A stretch of 64,000 nucleotides of DNA, taken from Avena insularis (lineage: Eukaryota > Streptophyta > Magnoliopsida > Poales > Poaceae). Location: positions 133,367,711-133,431,710 of the forward strand of contig CM042694.1 of assembly GCA_023614405.1 (NCBI GenBank). Direction: 5' to 3'. Shown one piece after another: positions 23,945 to 36,680 of the stretch; position 1 is the stretch's first letter, and every line of letters starts with the position of its first letter. Both the position numbers and the translations under genes were made by a program. The notes beneath the pieces are model-generated. The model was not told the DNA's origin, made no database searches, and saw nothing but the letters and a program-made list of their open reading frames with translations.

Positions 23945-24545
23945 TTTTAAATGGATGTTAAAACCCCCGACATTGCATCAAAAATAAGCACACAAACTTT
24001 TTTATTAGATTATTCAACAAAGATTTACAAGAAGAATACATATATCAACTCAAATTCACCATCCTACCGACATGTCTCTACACCTACAAGACTTATGAAG
24101 GGGTTACCATGAATACGGCCATGCTCCCTTACATCACATATACGCGCATCATCTAAAAACCACTGAAGGCCTGATCAAGGGACGTGACCGGTCCAGCAGA
24201 CCCTCAACGCACCAACACACATGCCATAGAAGTCGCTACCATCGTTTCCGTGAACCCATCTCCAAGAAGGGTCAAAGCATTAGGCTTACCAGGCCTATCA
24301 TGACACCGCCACGACGCCAGATGGCGCCACTTTCCTGCACGCGTCCATCACCCCACATTACCAGATGGACTACCGTCTTCTCCTCTCTGTGGACAAGAAC
24401 ACTTGACAGGCAAGCAATCCGTCGCCAGGAAACCGCCGCGAGGCAGCTCCCACCGATCAGATCCCTTCATACCGTCGAGAAAGATGGTCAACAATGGAGA
24501 AGGCCACCTCACCGTGTGACCGGTGCCATGGCCATGCATGCGCCG
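23945..24545 (-). mobile_element. LINE-like 3' fragment
   Basis: On the minus strand the block ends with CTAATAAAAAAGTTTGTGTG, then GATGCAATGTCGGGGGTTTT and an A-rich tail. This layout resembles grass LINE 3' ends (polyadenylation-like word, then a 'gatgca...ccggggg' block). The part from about 24230 to 24545 is repeated at 38095-38460. No reverse transcriptase or endonuclease is present, consistent with 5' truncation. A processed gene 3' UTR is an alternative. Confidence 0.45.
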
Positions 24546-25340
24546 TGAAAAGACAATGGATGTAGCCTAGAGGGGGGTGAATATGCTTTTAAAATAATTA
24601 TGGTTTAGACTCTAATAAATGCGGAATAAAACAAATGTTTAATTTATAAAAGCACAAAACCTAAAACCACCAGGTTCAACTAAGTGCACAAATAACATAT
24701 GCTAAGAAAGACGAGCAACAAGGAGATAGCAAGATATAATACTTCAAGGACAATTCCTATCACAATGTAAATTGCATAAGTAAAGGGCTTGGTTGAGAAA
24801 TAACCAATATACACAGAGACGATGATTTTTATCCTGAAGTTCACTGCCAAAGAAACTACATCTCCATTGGAGAGGTACGATGGCGTAATGCTCTTCAAAC
24901 GTCACAAATGGCTCAACTTGAGGTGTGGTGACTCGATGCTCACCCAATGCCATATAAGGTCTCACCCCAAGATGCGAAAGGGACGCAACTCATCGACGCC
25001 ACCACATGCTCACCCTATTCCTCAGTGAGCTCGCCACAAAGGCCTACTCACGATCCACTATGGAACTCTTGGGGCGGTCACCGAACCCGTACAAGGGGAA
25101 ATCACCACAACTCAATTGGAGGCTCGCAACAAACACCACAAATACCTCTAGCCCGAGGACACTCCACAACTCAATTGGAGGCCCAAAGGGAATCACACCA
25201 TTTCCACACAACCATCTAGGGTTCCAAGAACCAAAGAGAAACAATCCCTCAAGTTTGAACTCGCCGAATCTTCGTAGAGAACTCAAACTAACGATGGGTA
25301 ACTTCGGAAATGCCCATGGTGATGGACTTAGGGTTTCGTG
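24546..25340. repeat. Unclassified repeat, perhaps part of an LTR
   Basis: Contains TGTAGCCTAGAGGGGGGTGA at 24561, a word I associate with Triticeae transposons, but I cannot place both ends. The phrase CACAACTCAATTGGAGGC occurs twice (25103 and 25166). Open frames are short and in conflicting phases. It abuts the minus-strand Gypsy LTR on the right. Confidence 0.3.
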
Positions 25341-26562
25341 AAAAAGAGGACGTTGGGGATTTCGTCGACTGATTAGACAAACAAGAGAGTCAAAGTCATC
25401 TGATTACTTGTCCACAATGTGATTACAGATCACTTATGGTTTTTTCGATACATCTCCGTTGGCTCCTGCCAGCATTTACATAATAGGTTACAAGTTAAAA
25501 TTACAATACTAATACAATGTTGATTCCTACTCTTTCCTTATCTAGTAAGACATGCCTTCCGTCGGATGCTTCTTGGGCCTTCCTTGGTTCTTCTTGGGCC
25601 TTGCTGGTTATAAGTCTTTATATAACCAGGGTAACTACTCATAAAAACCCGAGTAATCATACCTATGTCAGTAGCCCCCGAGACTCTATCTGAATCGTAG
25701 ATTTGGGTTTAGTCTGAAAGGCAATGGGCAACGACGTTTTCTTTATAAAGTATTCTCAATATATTTTTATTTAAATATCGTAGGGATATGGTAGAATGGG
25801 TTTGATGCATCTGACGGATCGGGATTCAGTTAATTTTTCCTGGGCAAAAACACTGTAAACCTACGTCAAATTCAAGTCCCCAGGTCTGAACTCGGTTTTT
25901 GCTGGCGTAATTCACTTCAAGCCATTGAGGTCTTATCGAATACTGAATTCTAGTACTAATATTTCGGGTACCCAACGCGTCCATCAGGATTTTTTAACGT
26001 ATCGTTGATACGGATAATTTACTGTCAGAGCGCATTCATGTGCGGTTCTGAGGCAACTCAGGACGGGTCCTGGGGTCTTACCTTCATGTTATAGACACAA
26101 CATTCATACTTTTTATCGCGTCGGGCGCGGTCCGAGGATTTTTTTTGAACGTTGTCGACTGCCTTGTTTGGCTGTTCGAATAACTGAAGTTGTCAGCTTT
26201 CTCGAATATTGTATAAGCGCTCCCGATGGGAGTAACCATCTGAGGATACTAAGATGTAATACCCATAGGTTCATATATTTTTCGACTCTGTTGGAATTAT
26301 TGTTTTACTAGGTGCGCTTTTATTGCACGAGGATAATATTTCTTCGGGTCCTGCTGGACCATGCTATTTGTATCGGGTGCGTGGCAGCGCTCAATGGGAG
26401 TAGCCTCTGAGGCAAAATTTAGGTCCAACCGCTTCCTTCATGTATGTCACCTTAATACTTTTTATTCGATATTAAAGACGAAAGTACATATTTTTGGCGT
26501 AGTTGCCTGGCCGTTGGCCTTATTCAGTGTAAATTGCAAAAAGTAGAAGTCTAAGCATGGAA
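25341..26562 (-). mobile_element. Minus-strand Gypsy fragment: 3' LTR and 3' untranslated part
   Basis: Read on the minus strand, the integrase C-terminus (37395-37742) continues across the Copia insertion into this stretch. It then runs to a polypurine tract (GAGTCTCGGGGGCTAC, complement of 25671-25686) and an LTR that starts TGACATAGGTATGATTAC at 25670. The LTR holds a TATA-like word (TTATATAAAG, complement of about 25617-25626). Its far end is not certain; it lies near 25340-25360. The 'CTCGGGGGCTAC/TGACATAGG' junction is typical of Gypsy elements common in wheat (from memory). Confidence 0.6.
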
Positions 26563-26567
26563 ACATC
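26563..26567. repeat. Target-site duplication ACATC, left copy
   Basis: ACATC directly flanks the left LTR of Copia 1. The same five bases follow the right LTR (37342-37346). This fixes both ends of the element and shows it inserted into the Gypsy fragment. Confidence 0.9.
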
Positions 26568-28263
26568 TGATGGGTTCGTAGCATGGAAAACAAAAAAATT
26601 CTACCGTAAGAACGAACAAAACCCAGATCTAATCTAGATAAAAGCCAAGATCTAATCTATTAGACATGTGCAACGAGATAGATCTGTACTAACCCTTGTA
26701 GATCTGAAAGCCTTGTGCGAGATCGGATCTCGTGGTTGATGTAGATGATCACTTGCCGATCTCAAGATCGAGTCGACGATCCTTCCGGCGCCGCGTTCCG
26801 GCAGCGCTTCCGCAGTCGGTCACACGTGCGGAATCGAAGCAGACCTTCCTCTCCCTATTCCAGCGAGCAGCGGAGGTAGTAGATCTCTCCACGGAATCCC
26901 AGCAGCACGACGGCGTGGTGGTGGTGGTGGAGTAGAGAATTCTGCAGGGCTTCGCCTAAGCCAGAGTAGATGGAAGGAGGAGGAGAGAGGCGGCTAGGGT
27001 TTTGAGTGGGAGGGGGCAAAGGGGGGTGGCGCCTCCACCCCTCTATATATAGAGGGAGGGGTGCGGCCTAGGGTTCCCACCCCTAGGCCCACCCCCTAGG
27101 GCCGGCGCACAAGGGAGCTTGGGGGGAGAGTCCTTCCCCCAAGTTTCCCTTACTTACCCTTTAAGTTTCCCTTTATCCTTTCTTGGTTTTCAAGTAAACT
27201 CCAAAATCTTCTAGAACCTTCTGGAACATTTCGAAACCTTCTAGAATCCCCATATAAATACTCCGGAACATTTGCTAACTTAGAAAATGATCTCCATTAT
27301 ATGAATCTTGTTCTCCGGACAATTCCGGATCTCCTCGTGATGTCCCGGATCCAATCCAAGACTCCGAACAACATTCGGTCTCCAACGCACATTCCATATC
27401 TACTTAAAACAACTTCGAACCTTAAGTCTGTCACCCTACGGTTCGTGAATATGCAGACATGATGGAGACACCTCTCCGATCAATAACCATCAGCGGGTTC
27501 TGGAGATCCATAACGGCTCCCACATACTCAACGATGACTTCGTGATCGATAGAACCATTAACATACGAAACCAATTCCCTTTGTCACGCGATACTCTACT
27601 TATCCGAGGTTTGATCGTCGGTATCTCCATACCTAGTTCTACCTCGTTACTGATAAGTACTCTTTACTCGTTCCATGTTATGTCATCCCTTGTGACCTAG
27701 TCACATGCTTGCAAGCTAACTAGATGACATTCCACGGAGAGGGCCCAGAGCATATCTATCCGTCATATGGATGGACAAATCCCAATGTTGGTCCATGCGC
27801 TTCAACACATACTTTGAGAATACCCAATGACACCTTTATAACCACCCAGTTATGAAGCGGTGTTTGATGTCATCAAAGTACCCATCCGGTGATGGTGATT
27901 AATATAACCTCATGGTCGAAGGATTAGGCTACTATGCATTTGAAAGCTTGTAGCAATACGAACTTAATGACTTGATCTTATGCTACGCTTACTATGGGTG
28001 TGTGTCCATCACATCATTCTCCTAATGATATAACCTTGTTATTAATACCATCCAATGTCCATGATCAGGAAACGATGATCATCAATTAATCAACAAGCTA
28101 GTTCAACAAGAGGCTTACTAGGGACTCTTTTATGTTTACAAAACACACATGTATTAGTGTTTCCTTATAATACAATTATAGCATGGGATGCAAACATTCA
28201 TCATAAACACAAAGATATAATAATAACCACTTTTATTATTGCCTCTTGGGCATATCTCCAACA
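26568..28263 (-). repeat. 3' LTR of Copia 1
   Basis: This 1696-bp LTR ends (minus strand) in CTACGAACCCATCA and starts TGTTGGAGATATGCCC. It is uninterrupted and so serves as the empty-site reference for the Helitron in the other LTR (ACAATTATAGC intact near 28172). A TATA box (CTCTATATATAGAG, 27041-27054) precedes a GC-rich transcribed part on the minus strand. Confidence 0.92.
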
Positions 28264-28274
28264 GTCTCCCACTT
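28264..28274 (-). promoter_or_regulatory. Polypurine tract of Copia 1
   Basis: On the minus strand AAGTGGGAGAC directly precedes the TGTTGG start of the 3' LTR. It matches the polypurine tract expected for plus-strand priming in BARE-like Copia elements. Confidence 0.8.
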
Positions 28275-28283
28275 ACACTAGAG

Positions 28284-28844
28284 TCAATAATCTAGATTAC
28301 ATGGTAATATACCTAACACCCATGTATGCTCGTGTTGGTCATGCTTTGCTCTAGGGAGAGGTTTAGTCAATGGATCTGCCACATTCAGATCAATGTGTAC
28401 TTTGCAAATCTTTATGTCACCATCTCGGACATACTCGCGAATAGCATGGAAACGTAGCTTGATGTGCTTCATCTTGCTATGTGACCTTGGCTCCTGTGCA
28501 TTAGCTATGGCACCTGTGTTGTCACAGTAGATGGCCATCGGGTCCAACGCACTAGGAACCACGCCAAGTTCAGTAATGAACTCCTTCATCCATATGGCTT
28601 CTTGTGCAGCCTCCGAAGCAGCTATGTATTCCGATTCAGTTGAAGATTTCGCCACAACGCTTTGCTTGGCACTCCTCCGGCTCACTGCAGCACCATTCAA
28701 AATAAATACGTATCCAGACTGTGACTTCGAGTCATCTAGATCGGTGTTCCAACTAGCATCAGTGTAATAGTTTACAACAAGCTGTTCATCACCTCCATAA
28801 GAAAGAACCATATCCTTAGTCCTATTTAGGTACTTTAGGATCAC
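28284..28844 (-). pseudogene. Copia 1 RNase H region
   Basis: A 186-codon frame carries the Copia RNase H. Visible are the first Asp in YTDASW, the Lys-Ser-Ser-Thr-Glu-Ser-Glu-Tyr motif with the catalytic Glu, and YCDN with the next Asp. It ends in the usual 'NVADPLTKPL' stretch, close to the polypurine tract. It is out of frame with the reverse transcriptase part: the upstream frame stops at 28822, and about 28845 marks a small deletion where family members have the 'HWTAVK'-like link. The ATG at 28844 is simply the first Met after the break. All catalytic residues I can identify remain. Confidence 0.85.
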
Positions 28845-29634
28845 TTTGATATCTGCTAGTCAAACTAACAGCATGTGCTATATCCGGTCTTGTACACGGC
28901 ATGGCATACATGATAGAACCTATGGCCGAGGCATAGGGAATATTATTCATCTTCTCTCTATCTTCTGCCGTAGCTGGACTTTGAGTCTTACTCAAGGTCT
29001 TACCTGACAACATGGGCACGAACCCTTTCTTGCTCTCTTCCATTCTAAACTTCTTCAGAACTTTGTCCAAGTATGTACTTTGGGAAAGCGCTATTAGGCG
29101 TCTTGATCTATCTCTATAAATCTTGATGCCTAGAATATATGCCGCTTCGCCAAGATCCTTCATTGAAAAACTATTATTCAAATAGGCTTTGACACTACTA
29201 AGAAGTTCTATATCATTCCCAATCAACAATATGTCATCTACATATAGTACTAGGAATTCTACAGAGCTCCCACTCACTTTCTTGTAAATACAAGCTTCTC
29301 CATAAGTTTGTATAAATCCAAAGTTTTTGTTTACTTTATCAAAACGTTGATTCCAACTCCGGGATGCTTGCTTCAGTCCATAAATGGAGCGCTGAAGTTT
29401 GCATACCTTGTCAGCATCTTTAGGATCGACAAAACCCTTGGGTTGTACCATATACAACTCTTCCTCAATGTCACCATTAAGGAACGCCGTTTTGACATCC
29501 ATCTGCCAAATCTCATAATCGAAATATGCAACAATTGCTAACAAAATCCTCATAGACTTTAGCTTCACTACTGGTGAGAAAGTCTCATCGTAGTCAACTC
29601 CTTGAATTTGTCGGAACTCTTTCGCGACAAGTCA
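28822..29634 (-). pseudogene. Copia 1 reverse transcriptase region
   Basis: This region continues the pol frame below an in-frame TGA (29632-29634). The motif '[12 protein letters not shown]' (first catalytic Asp) and the YVDD box (LYVDDILL) are both present, as are '[12 protein letters not shown]' and 'MKDLGEAAYILGIKI'. It ends at a stop at 28822 after a frameshift just before RNase H. The nonsense codon stands where the family has the Arg of 'ARLVAKGF', consistent with CGA to TGA. Reverse transcription by this copy is not possible without readthrough. Confidence 0.88.
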
Positions 29635-31470
29635 CGCTTTATAGACGGTAACATTACCATCAGCATCTGTTTTTCTTTTGAAAATCCATTTGTTCTCGAC
29701 AGCCTTACGGCCATCCAGCAAGTCCACCAAAGTCCACACTTGGTTTTCATACATGGATCCCATCTCGGATTTCATGGCTTCTAGCCATTTGTCGGAATCT
29801 GGGCTCACCATAGCTTCTTCATACGTCGCAGGGTCATCAGTGTTGTCCACCAACATGACGTTCAAGGCAGGGTCATACCAATCAGGAGTGGTACGAACCC
29901 TCGTTGACCTGCGAAGTTCAGCAGCAACTTCGTTCGAAGTTTCATGATCACCATCATTAGCTTCCTCTCCAATTGGTGCAGGCGGCACAAAAACATCTTC
30001 CAGTGCTGCGCTACTCTCAACTCCGAGAGAAGGTTCAATAACCTCGTCGAGTTCTACTTTCCTTCCAGTCAATTCCTTCAAGAGAAACTCCCTCTCAAGA
30101 AAGGATCCATTCTTGGCAACGAAAACTTTGCCTTCGGATCTATGATAGAAGGTATACCCAATTGTTTCTTTAGGGTATCCTATGAAGACGCATTTCTCCG
30201 CTTTGGGTTCAAGCTTATCAGGTTGTAACTTCTTTACATACGCTTCGCAACCCCAAACTTTAAGGAACGTCAACTTAGGTTTGTTTCCAAACCACAATTC
30301 ATACGGTGTCGTTTCAACGGATTTAGATGGTGCCCTATTTAAAGTGAATGCGGATGTCTCTAATGGATAGCCCCAAAACGATAGCGGTAAATCTGTAAGA
30401 GACATCATAGACCGAACCATATCTAAGAGAGTTCGATTACGACGTTTGGACACACCATTACGCTGTGGTGTTCCCGGCGGTGTCAATTGCGAAAGTATTC
30501 CATATTTCTTTAAATGCATGCCAAACTCATAACTTAGATATTCACCTCCGCGGTCAGAACGCAGAAACTTAATCTTCTTGTTACGATGATTTTCCACTTC
30601 ACTTTGAAATTCCTTAAACTTCTCGAAAGTTTCGGACTTATGTTTCATAAAGTAGACATACCCATATCTACTTAAGTCATCCGTGAAAGTGAGAACATAA
30701 CGATATCCACCATGCGATGCTACACTCATTGGACCGCGCACATCGTTATGTATTATTTCCAATAAGTCTATAGCTCGCTCCATTATTCCAGAGAATGGAG
30801 TCTTAGTCATTTTTCCCATTAGACATGCTTCGCATCTTTCAAGTGATTCAAAATCAAGTGATTCAAGAAGTCCATCAGAATGGAGTTTCTTCATACGCTT
30901 CACTCCAATGTGACCAAGACGACAGTGCCACATGTATGTAGAATTATCATTCAATTTTGTTAGTTTAGCATCTATGTTGTGAACATGTGTATCACTACTA
31001 TCGAGATTCAGTAAGAATAAACCATTCATCTCAGGTGCATTACCATAAAAGATATTACTCATATAAATCGAACAACCTTTATTCTCGGACTTAAAAGAGT
31101 AACCGTCTCGCAATAAACAAGATCCAGATATAATGTTCATGCTTAACACAGGCACCAAATAACAATTATTCAAATTTAAAACTAATCCCGAAGGTAGATG
31201 TAGAGGGAGCGTGCCGACGGCGATCACATCAACCTTGGAGCCATTTCCAACGCGCATCGTCACCTCGTCTCTCGCCAGTGTTTGCTTATTCCGCAGCTCC
31301 TGTTTCGAGTTACAAATATGAGCAACCGAACCAGTATCAAATACCCAGGCACTACTACGATTACTAGTAAGATACACATCAATAACATGTATATCGAATA
31401 TACCTTTCTTCTTGATGTTGCCGTTCTTCAGATCCGACAGGTACTTGGGGCAGCTTCCAGTGACCGGCAC
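29632..31470 (-). pseudogene. Copia 1 protease-integrase region of pol
   Basis: 612 codons. The protease active site is VFDTGS (Asp45-Thr46-Gly47). The GAG-pre-integrase zinc module has His182, His187, Cys213 and Cys216. The integrase core has Asp243 (IIHND) and Asp264/265 (FTDD). The third catalytic position in the 'NGVSERRNRT' motif is Lys342 here (codon at 30445-30447) instead of Glu, so strand transfer should be lost. The frame then enters the start of reverse transcriptase ('QVWTLVDL...KWIFKRK') and stops at the TGA. Its upstream border is a frameshift relative to gag, and the ATG at 31470 is not a natural start. Confidence 0.9.
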
Positions 31471-32236
31471 CCTTGGAGTAGAAGCAATCAGTTTCAGGCT
31501 TAGGACCAGCCTTGGGCTTCTTAGCAGGTGCGGCAGCTTTCTTGCCGTCCTTCTTGAAGTTGCCCTTGTTCTTAGGCTTGCCCTGTTTCTTGAAATTGGT
31601 GGTCTTATTGACCATCAACACTTGGTGCTCCTTTTTGATCTCCACTTCAGCAGTTTTCAGCATGGACGATAGTTCAGGCAACGTCTTGTTCATGTAGTGC
31701 ATATTGTAGTTCATCACAAAGTTCTTATAACTCGGTGGCAGTGATTGGAGGACACGGTGAATCCCTAACTCATTAGGAATCGTTATCCCCAACTCTCGGA
31801 GCTTGTTTGCGTGCCCAGACATGGTGAGCACGTGCTCGCTAACGGAGCTACCCTCTTCCATCTTACAGTTAAAGAACTTTTCGGAGGCCTCATAGCTCTC
31901 CACGGTCGCGTGAGTCTCAAAAATGAGCTTGAGCACCTTAATGATCTCGAACGGGTCGTGGTGCTCAAAGCGCTTCTGAAGCTCCGTTTCTAAACCATAC
32001 AGGATGGCACACTGAACTGTGGAGTAATGACTTTTCCGAGTGGCGTAAACATTCTTTACGTCATCGGTGGCATCTTCTGCAGGTGGGTCACCTAGCGGTG
32101 CTTCAAGCACATAGGTCAACTGACCAGCCCTGAGGACAATCTTCAGTCCACGGAGCCAGTCCGTGAAGTTGCTTCCATTGTTCTTAAGCTTTTCTTTCTC
32201 TAGGAACGCATTGAAATTGATGGAGAGGTTCGCCAT
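31379..32236 (-). pseudogene. Copia 1 gag
   Basis: 285 codons start at ATG 32236 (MANLSINF...), a plausible true start after a 1.2-kb leader. Residues about 15-200 form a retrotransposon gag domain (UBN2-like: 'FTDWLRGLKIVLRAG', 'LPPSYKNFVMNYNMH', 'LPELSSMLKTAE'). A Lys/Pro/Ala-rich basic stretch follows. The zinc knuckle starts at 'CFYSKGAGHWK': the second Cys is Ser, and the reading frame shifts just after Lys, so the last Cys is out of frame. Capsid formation may have been possible, but not the gag-pol fusion or normal nucleic-acid binding. In this group gag and pol are normally one frame. Confidence 0.88.
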
Positions 32237-33431
32237 AATCTACAACAAATTTGCAAGTAGTTTAGACTAAGTTTATGATAAATTGAGTTCAATTTTAATT
32301 CTTAAATTAACTAGGTGAACTCCCACTCAAAACAACATCCCTCATATTGTCTTAGTGATTACACGAACCAAGTCCACTACACCAAGTCCGATCTTCACGA
32401 GAGAAGATGTAGTTTCATCGGCAAACAATCTTCATGTTCATCATATCATTTATATGATTCATGCTCTATCTTTCGGTATTCCGTGTTCCGAGACCATGTC
32501 TGTACATGCTAGGCTCGTCAAGATTAACCTCAGTTTCCGCATGTGCAAATCTGGCTTGCACCCGTTGTATGCACACGTAGAATCTATCACATCCGATCAT
32601 TACGAGATGCTTCGAAACGACGAGTCTTAGCAATGGTGCCAACTAAGGACGAACACTTTATTAATTGATATTTAGTGAGAGGGATCATCTTATAATGCTA
32701 CCGTCGCGATCTAAGCAATACAAGATGCATAAAGGATTAACATCATAGGCAATTCATAATTAGTGTGATATGATATGTCCCTTCCTTCTTATGCCTTTGA
32801 TCTCCATCTCGAAAGCACGGACATGATCTCCATCATCACCAGCATTGCGTCAAGGTCGATTATGCGCTTCATGGTTGTCCATCATCACTAGCAACTATTA
32901 CAACTACTTGGAATAAAGCTATTACAAGATGAATAGACACGCAGGTCTTAACAGAATTAAAGACAACCATTAGGCTTCTGCCGGTTGCCATAATACAACA
33001 AGGATCATTGCATACATCAAATATAATCACAATCACATGATGGCCATATCACATCACAAAACCCCTGCAAAAACAAGTTAGACGCCTCTAATTTTCTTTG
33101 TATGTTTTACGTGGTTTGGGGCTTTCGAATAAGAACGGATCTTACCTACGAAACTGAACCACAACGTTGATACAAGTGCTATCAAGTGCAAAGTGTAGAT
33201 TTGATCTATACTATGGTGGGAGAGACAGACACCCGCAAAGCCACTTGTGCAAAGCAAGTTACACGTCAAGCGTGGAGCAAGTCTCATGTGCGATGACATG
33301 TAAGGTTAGCCCGAGCCGCTTCATCCCACCATACCGCAAGATGCAAAGTACACAAAGCAAAAGACGGCACGAGCACCAACGCCCACAAAACCATTGTTTT
33401 CTACTCGTGCAACAGATCTACGCATAGACAA
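32237..33431 (-). other. Copia 1 untranslated leader
   Basis: About 1.2 kb between the primer binding site and gag. No domain occurs in any frame. Short plus-strand frames (for example 32355-32630) are antisense chance frames. The region should hold dimerisation and packaging signals, but none can be read by eye. Confidence 0.6.
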
Positions 33432-33444
33432 GGCTCTGCTACCA
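33432..33444 (-). promoter_or_regulatory. Primer binding site of Copia 1 (initiator tRNA-Met)
   Basis: On the minus strand TGGTAGCAGAGCC follows one base after the end of the 5' LTR. It differs by one base from TGGTATCAGAGC, the complement of plant initiator tRNA-Met used by most Copia elements. Confidence 0.8.
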
Positions 33445-35042
33445 CTGATGGGTTCATAGCATGGAAAACAAAAAAATTCTACCGCAAGAACGAACAAAAC
33501 CCAGATCTAATCTAGATAAAAGCCAAGATCTAATCTATTAGACATGTGCAACGAGATAGATCTGTACTAACCCTTGTAGATCCGAAAGCCTTGTGCGAGA
33601 TTGGATCTCGTGGTTGATGTAGACGATCACTTGCCGATCTCAAGATCGAGTAGACGATCCTTCCGGCGTCCGGCAAGCGCTTCATGGTCACACGTGCGGA
33701 GTCGGCGACCTTCCTCTCCCGTTCCAAAGTGAGCGGAGGTAGTAGATCTCTCCACGGAATCCCAGCAGCACGACGGCGTGGTGGTGGTGGTGGAGTAGAG
33801 AATTCTACAGGGCTTCGCCTAAGCCAGAGCAGATGGAAGGAGGAGGAGAGAGGCGGCTAGGGTTTTGAGTGGGAGGGGGCAAAGGGGGGTGGCGCCTCCA
33901 CCCGTCTATATATAGAGGGAGGGGTGCGGCCTAGGGTTCCCACCCCTAGGCCCACCCCCTAGGGCCGGCGCATAAGGGAGCTTGGGGGGAGAGTCCTTCC
34001 CCCCCAAGTTTCCCTTACTTACCCTTTAAGTTTCCCTTTATCCTTTCTTGGTTTTCAAGTAAACTCCAAAAAATCTTCTAGAACCTTCCGGAACATTCCG
34101 AAACCTTCTATAATCCCCATATAAATACTCCGGAACATTTCCTAACTTAGAAAATGATCTCCATTATATGAATCTTATTCTCCGGACAATTCCGGATCTC
34201 CTCGTGATGTCCTGGATCCAATCCGAGACTCCGAACAACATTCGGTCTCCAACGCACATTCCATATCTACTTAAAACAACTTCGAACCTTAAGTGTGTCA
34301 CCCCACGGTTCGTGAATATGCAGACATGATGGAGACACCTCTCCGATAAATAACCATCAGCGGGATCTGGAGATCCATAACGACTCCCACATACTCAACG
34401 ATGACTTCGTGATCGATAGAACCATTAACATACGAAACCAATTCCCTTTGTCCCGCGATACTCTACTTATCCGAGGTTTGATCGTCGGTATCTCCATACC
34501 TAGTTCTACCTCGTTACTGATAAGTACTCTTTACTCATTCCATGTTTTGTCATCCCTTGTGACCTAGTCACATGCTTGCAAGCTAACTAGATGACATTCC
34601 ACCGAGAGGGCCCAGAGCATATCTATCTGTCATATGGATGGACAAATCCCAATCTTGGTCCATGCGCTTCAACACATACTTTCAGAATACCCAATGACAC
34701 CTTTATAACCACCCAGTTACGAAGCGATGTTTGATGTCATCAAAGTACCCATCCGGTGATGGTGATTAACATAACCTCATGGTCGAAGGATTAGGTTACT
34801 ATGCATTTGAAAGCTTGTAGCAATACGAACTTAATGACTTGATCTTATTCTACGCTTACTATGGGTGTGTGTCCATCACATCATTCTCCTAATGATATAA
34901 CCTTGTTATTAATGACATCCAATGTCCATGATCAGGAAACGATGATCATCAATTAATCAACAAGCTAGTTCAACAAGAGGCTTACTAGGGACTCTTTTAT
35001 GTTTACAAAACACACATGTATTAGTGTTTCCTTATAATACAA

Positions 35043-35074
35043 CTAGCATGGAGGCCCTCGCAATTGCGAGGGCA
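35043..35074 (-). terminator. 3' terminal hairpin of Helitron 1
   Basis: The 18-bp perfect palindrome CCCTCGCAATTGCGAGGG (35055-35072) lies 8 bases from the terminal CTAG (35043-35046). This is the predicted stop signal for rolling-circle transposition. Confidence 0.88.
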
Positions 35075-36680
35075 TCAACTATCGTTGATTTCTTTAGTGT
35101 GTAAAAATTGATGGGCAATATTAATACCTCAGCAAATGCTATAGAACCTCAGCAAATGCTATAGAAAATAATAAATTATATAGCCACAATATCCAGATAC
35201 TAAATATATAGCACATGCGCATAGGGCATATTTGATCATCTTTTATTTAAGGTGAAAGTTTATTACGGTATTTCAAAAATAATAAATTAATAAACATATG
35301 TGAAGTTTGTACAAGAGATTAAATTTGGTATGAACAATTAAAGTTTGGAATGTGACCTAGCCGTTATGTTTTTATGTGATGTTGTATAAGTATGCTAGGC
35401 TAAATTTTGAATTAATAAATAATTATGGTTTGCTTGATCAATGATCCTATGATGTTTAGGCCATTCCCATAGAACAAAAAGATATGTTTTCTTAATAGAG
35501 GTAAAACAAAAAGGATCTACATTATATAATCTTACTATCTCTTGTCTCCTTCATTAGTTTGCACTCTCATGCGGTGAAATAGATAACCTCTTAGACATGC
35601 ACAATCTACCATACAAAACTTTACCATTATTTATGTTATTATATAAATCCGGTAATACATTTTGTCACAAAATTATTTATCTTATTTTCTTTATATCGAC
35701 AATTATTATGGATAAGAGGGGTTAATATATTTTACATATAAATAACAGTAGCATACAATTCATTCTTGATCGATGCGATATAATGTTTAACTATTCTTTT
35801 AGCTCTACTAATCCTAACTCTACTCTTCAATCAAGTTATTATGCGCTCTTACTCACTTGGATATATCGTTTGACGTAAGATGTCTACACTGTCATGGACA
35901 ACATAGATTTGGCATCTTGGTTGCATTTTCTCTGCATGACGTGTGGCGGGGAGCGATATCTCGACATATATCGCATATGCATTTCAAAACATGTGTGGTC
36001 AAGTTAACCTTTACAAATTATTTTTCCATGCTTAGTATTACTCGTGGTTTTAGAAAAAAGCTTTGTATTATCCGGTTATTTTAGTTTTCGAGTGAATGTG
36101 TTTTGTGGTATATGTATATACATGCGTACAAATCGGTCTAATTTTAGAGCCTCCATGGTGTCGTACATAAATATATGTAAGCTTCAATCGGATCGTATTG
36201 ATCGTCCATCAGTTTTGCAGTTTGCTTCACTTACATATCGATAAGTTTTTTTCTAGGGCTGGACAGCTAGCTTTAGAGTTAGCATCTTGTACGTTTGTAC
36301 CCATTATAGATCGCATCAACATAAATCTCGCCAATTGGAAATATATGTGATAGATCTTATCGATCAGATTTTTTTGATTTTTTCCGTCGACAACATATTT
36401 CTTATAGTGACAGTTTGCAAGGTACGGTATAACCCGTGTTCAACTTGTCACGTGTTTTCCCAAACGTTTTTTCTGCTCAATACTTCATGTAGGCTAGCTG
36501 CTGGTTACTCGTGTCCTTGTCATATGCGTTATGTACTCCAACCTTTTTTGAGTTCATGCATGGAGACGGTCATCACCTGTGCATACATGTTAATGCATCT
36601 TAATTATTCTTTTCATTTTTGAAGGGGCCTCTTAATTATTCTTTCTAGTACGTGTCTTGTTGGGACTTGTTGATTACTCG

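Noticed and set aside
28531..31993. Plus-strand open frames across the Copia 1 coding region.
   Set aside because: They are antisense shadows of the gag-pol frames on the minus strand.
35055..35072. Rho-independent bacterial terminator or prokaryotic hairpin.
   Set aside because: The palindrome is the Helitron 3' hairpin next to CTAG in a plant genome; there is no U tract or operon context.
36044..36622. Possible captured gene inside Helitron 1 (and the similar frames at 45599-46195 in Helitron 2).
   Set aside because: The frames are conserved only because the two Helitrons are nearly identical. Indels between copies (for example near 45475 and 45900) change the frames, and no known domain is seen.
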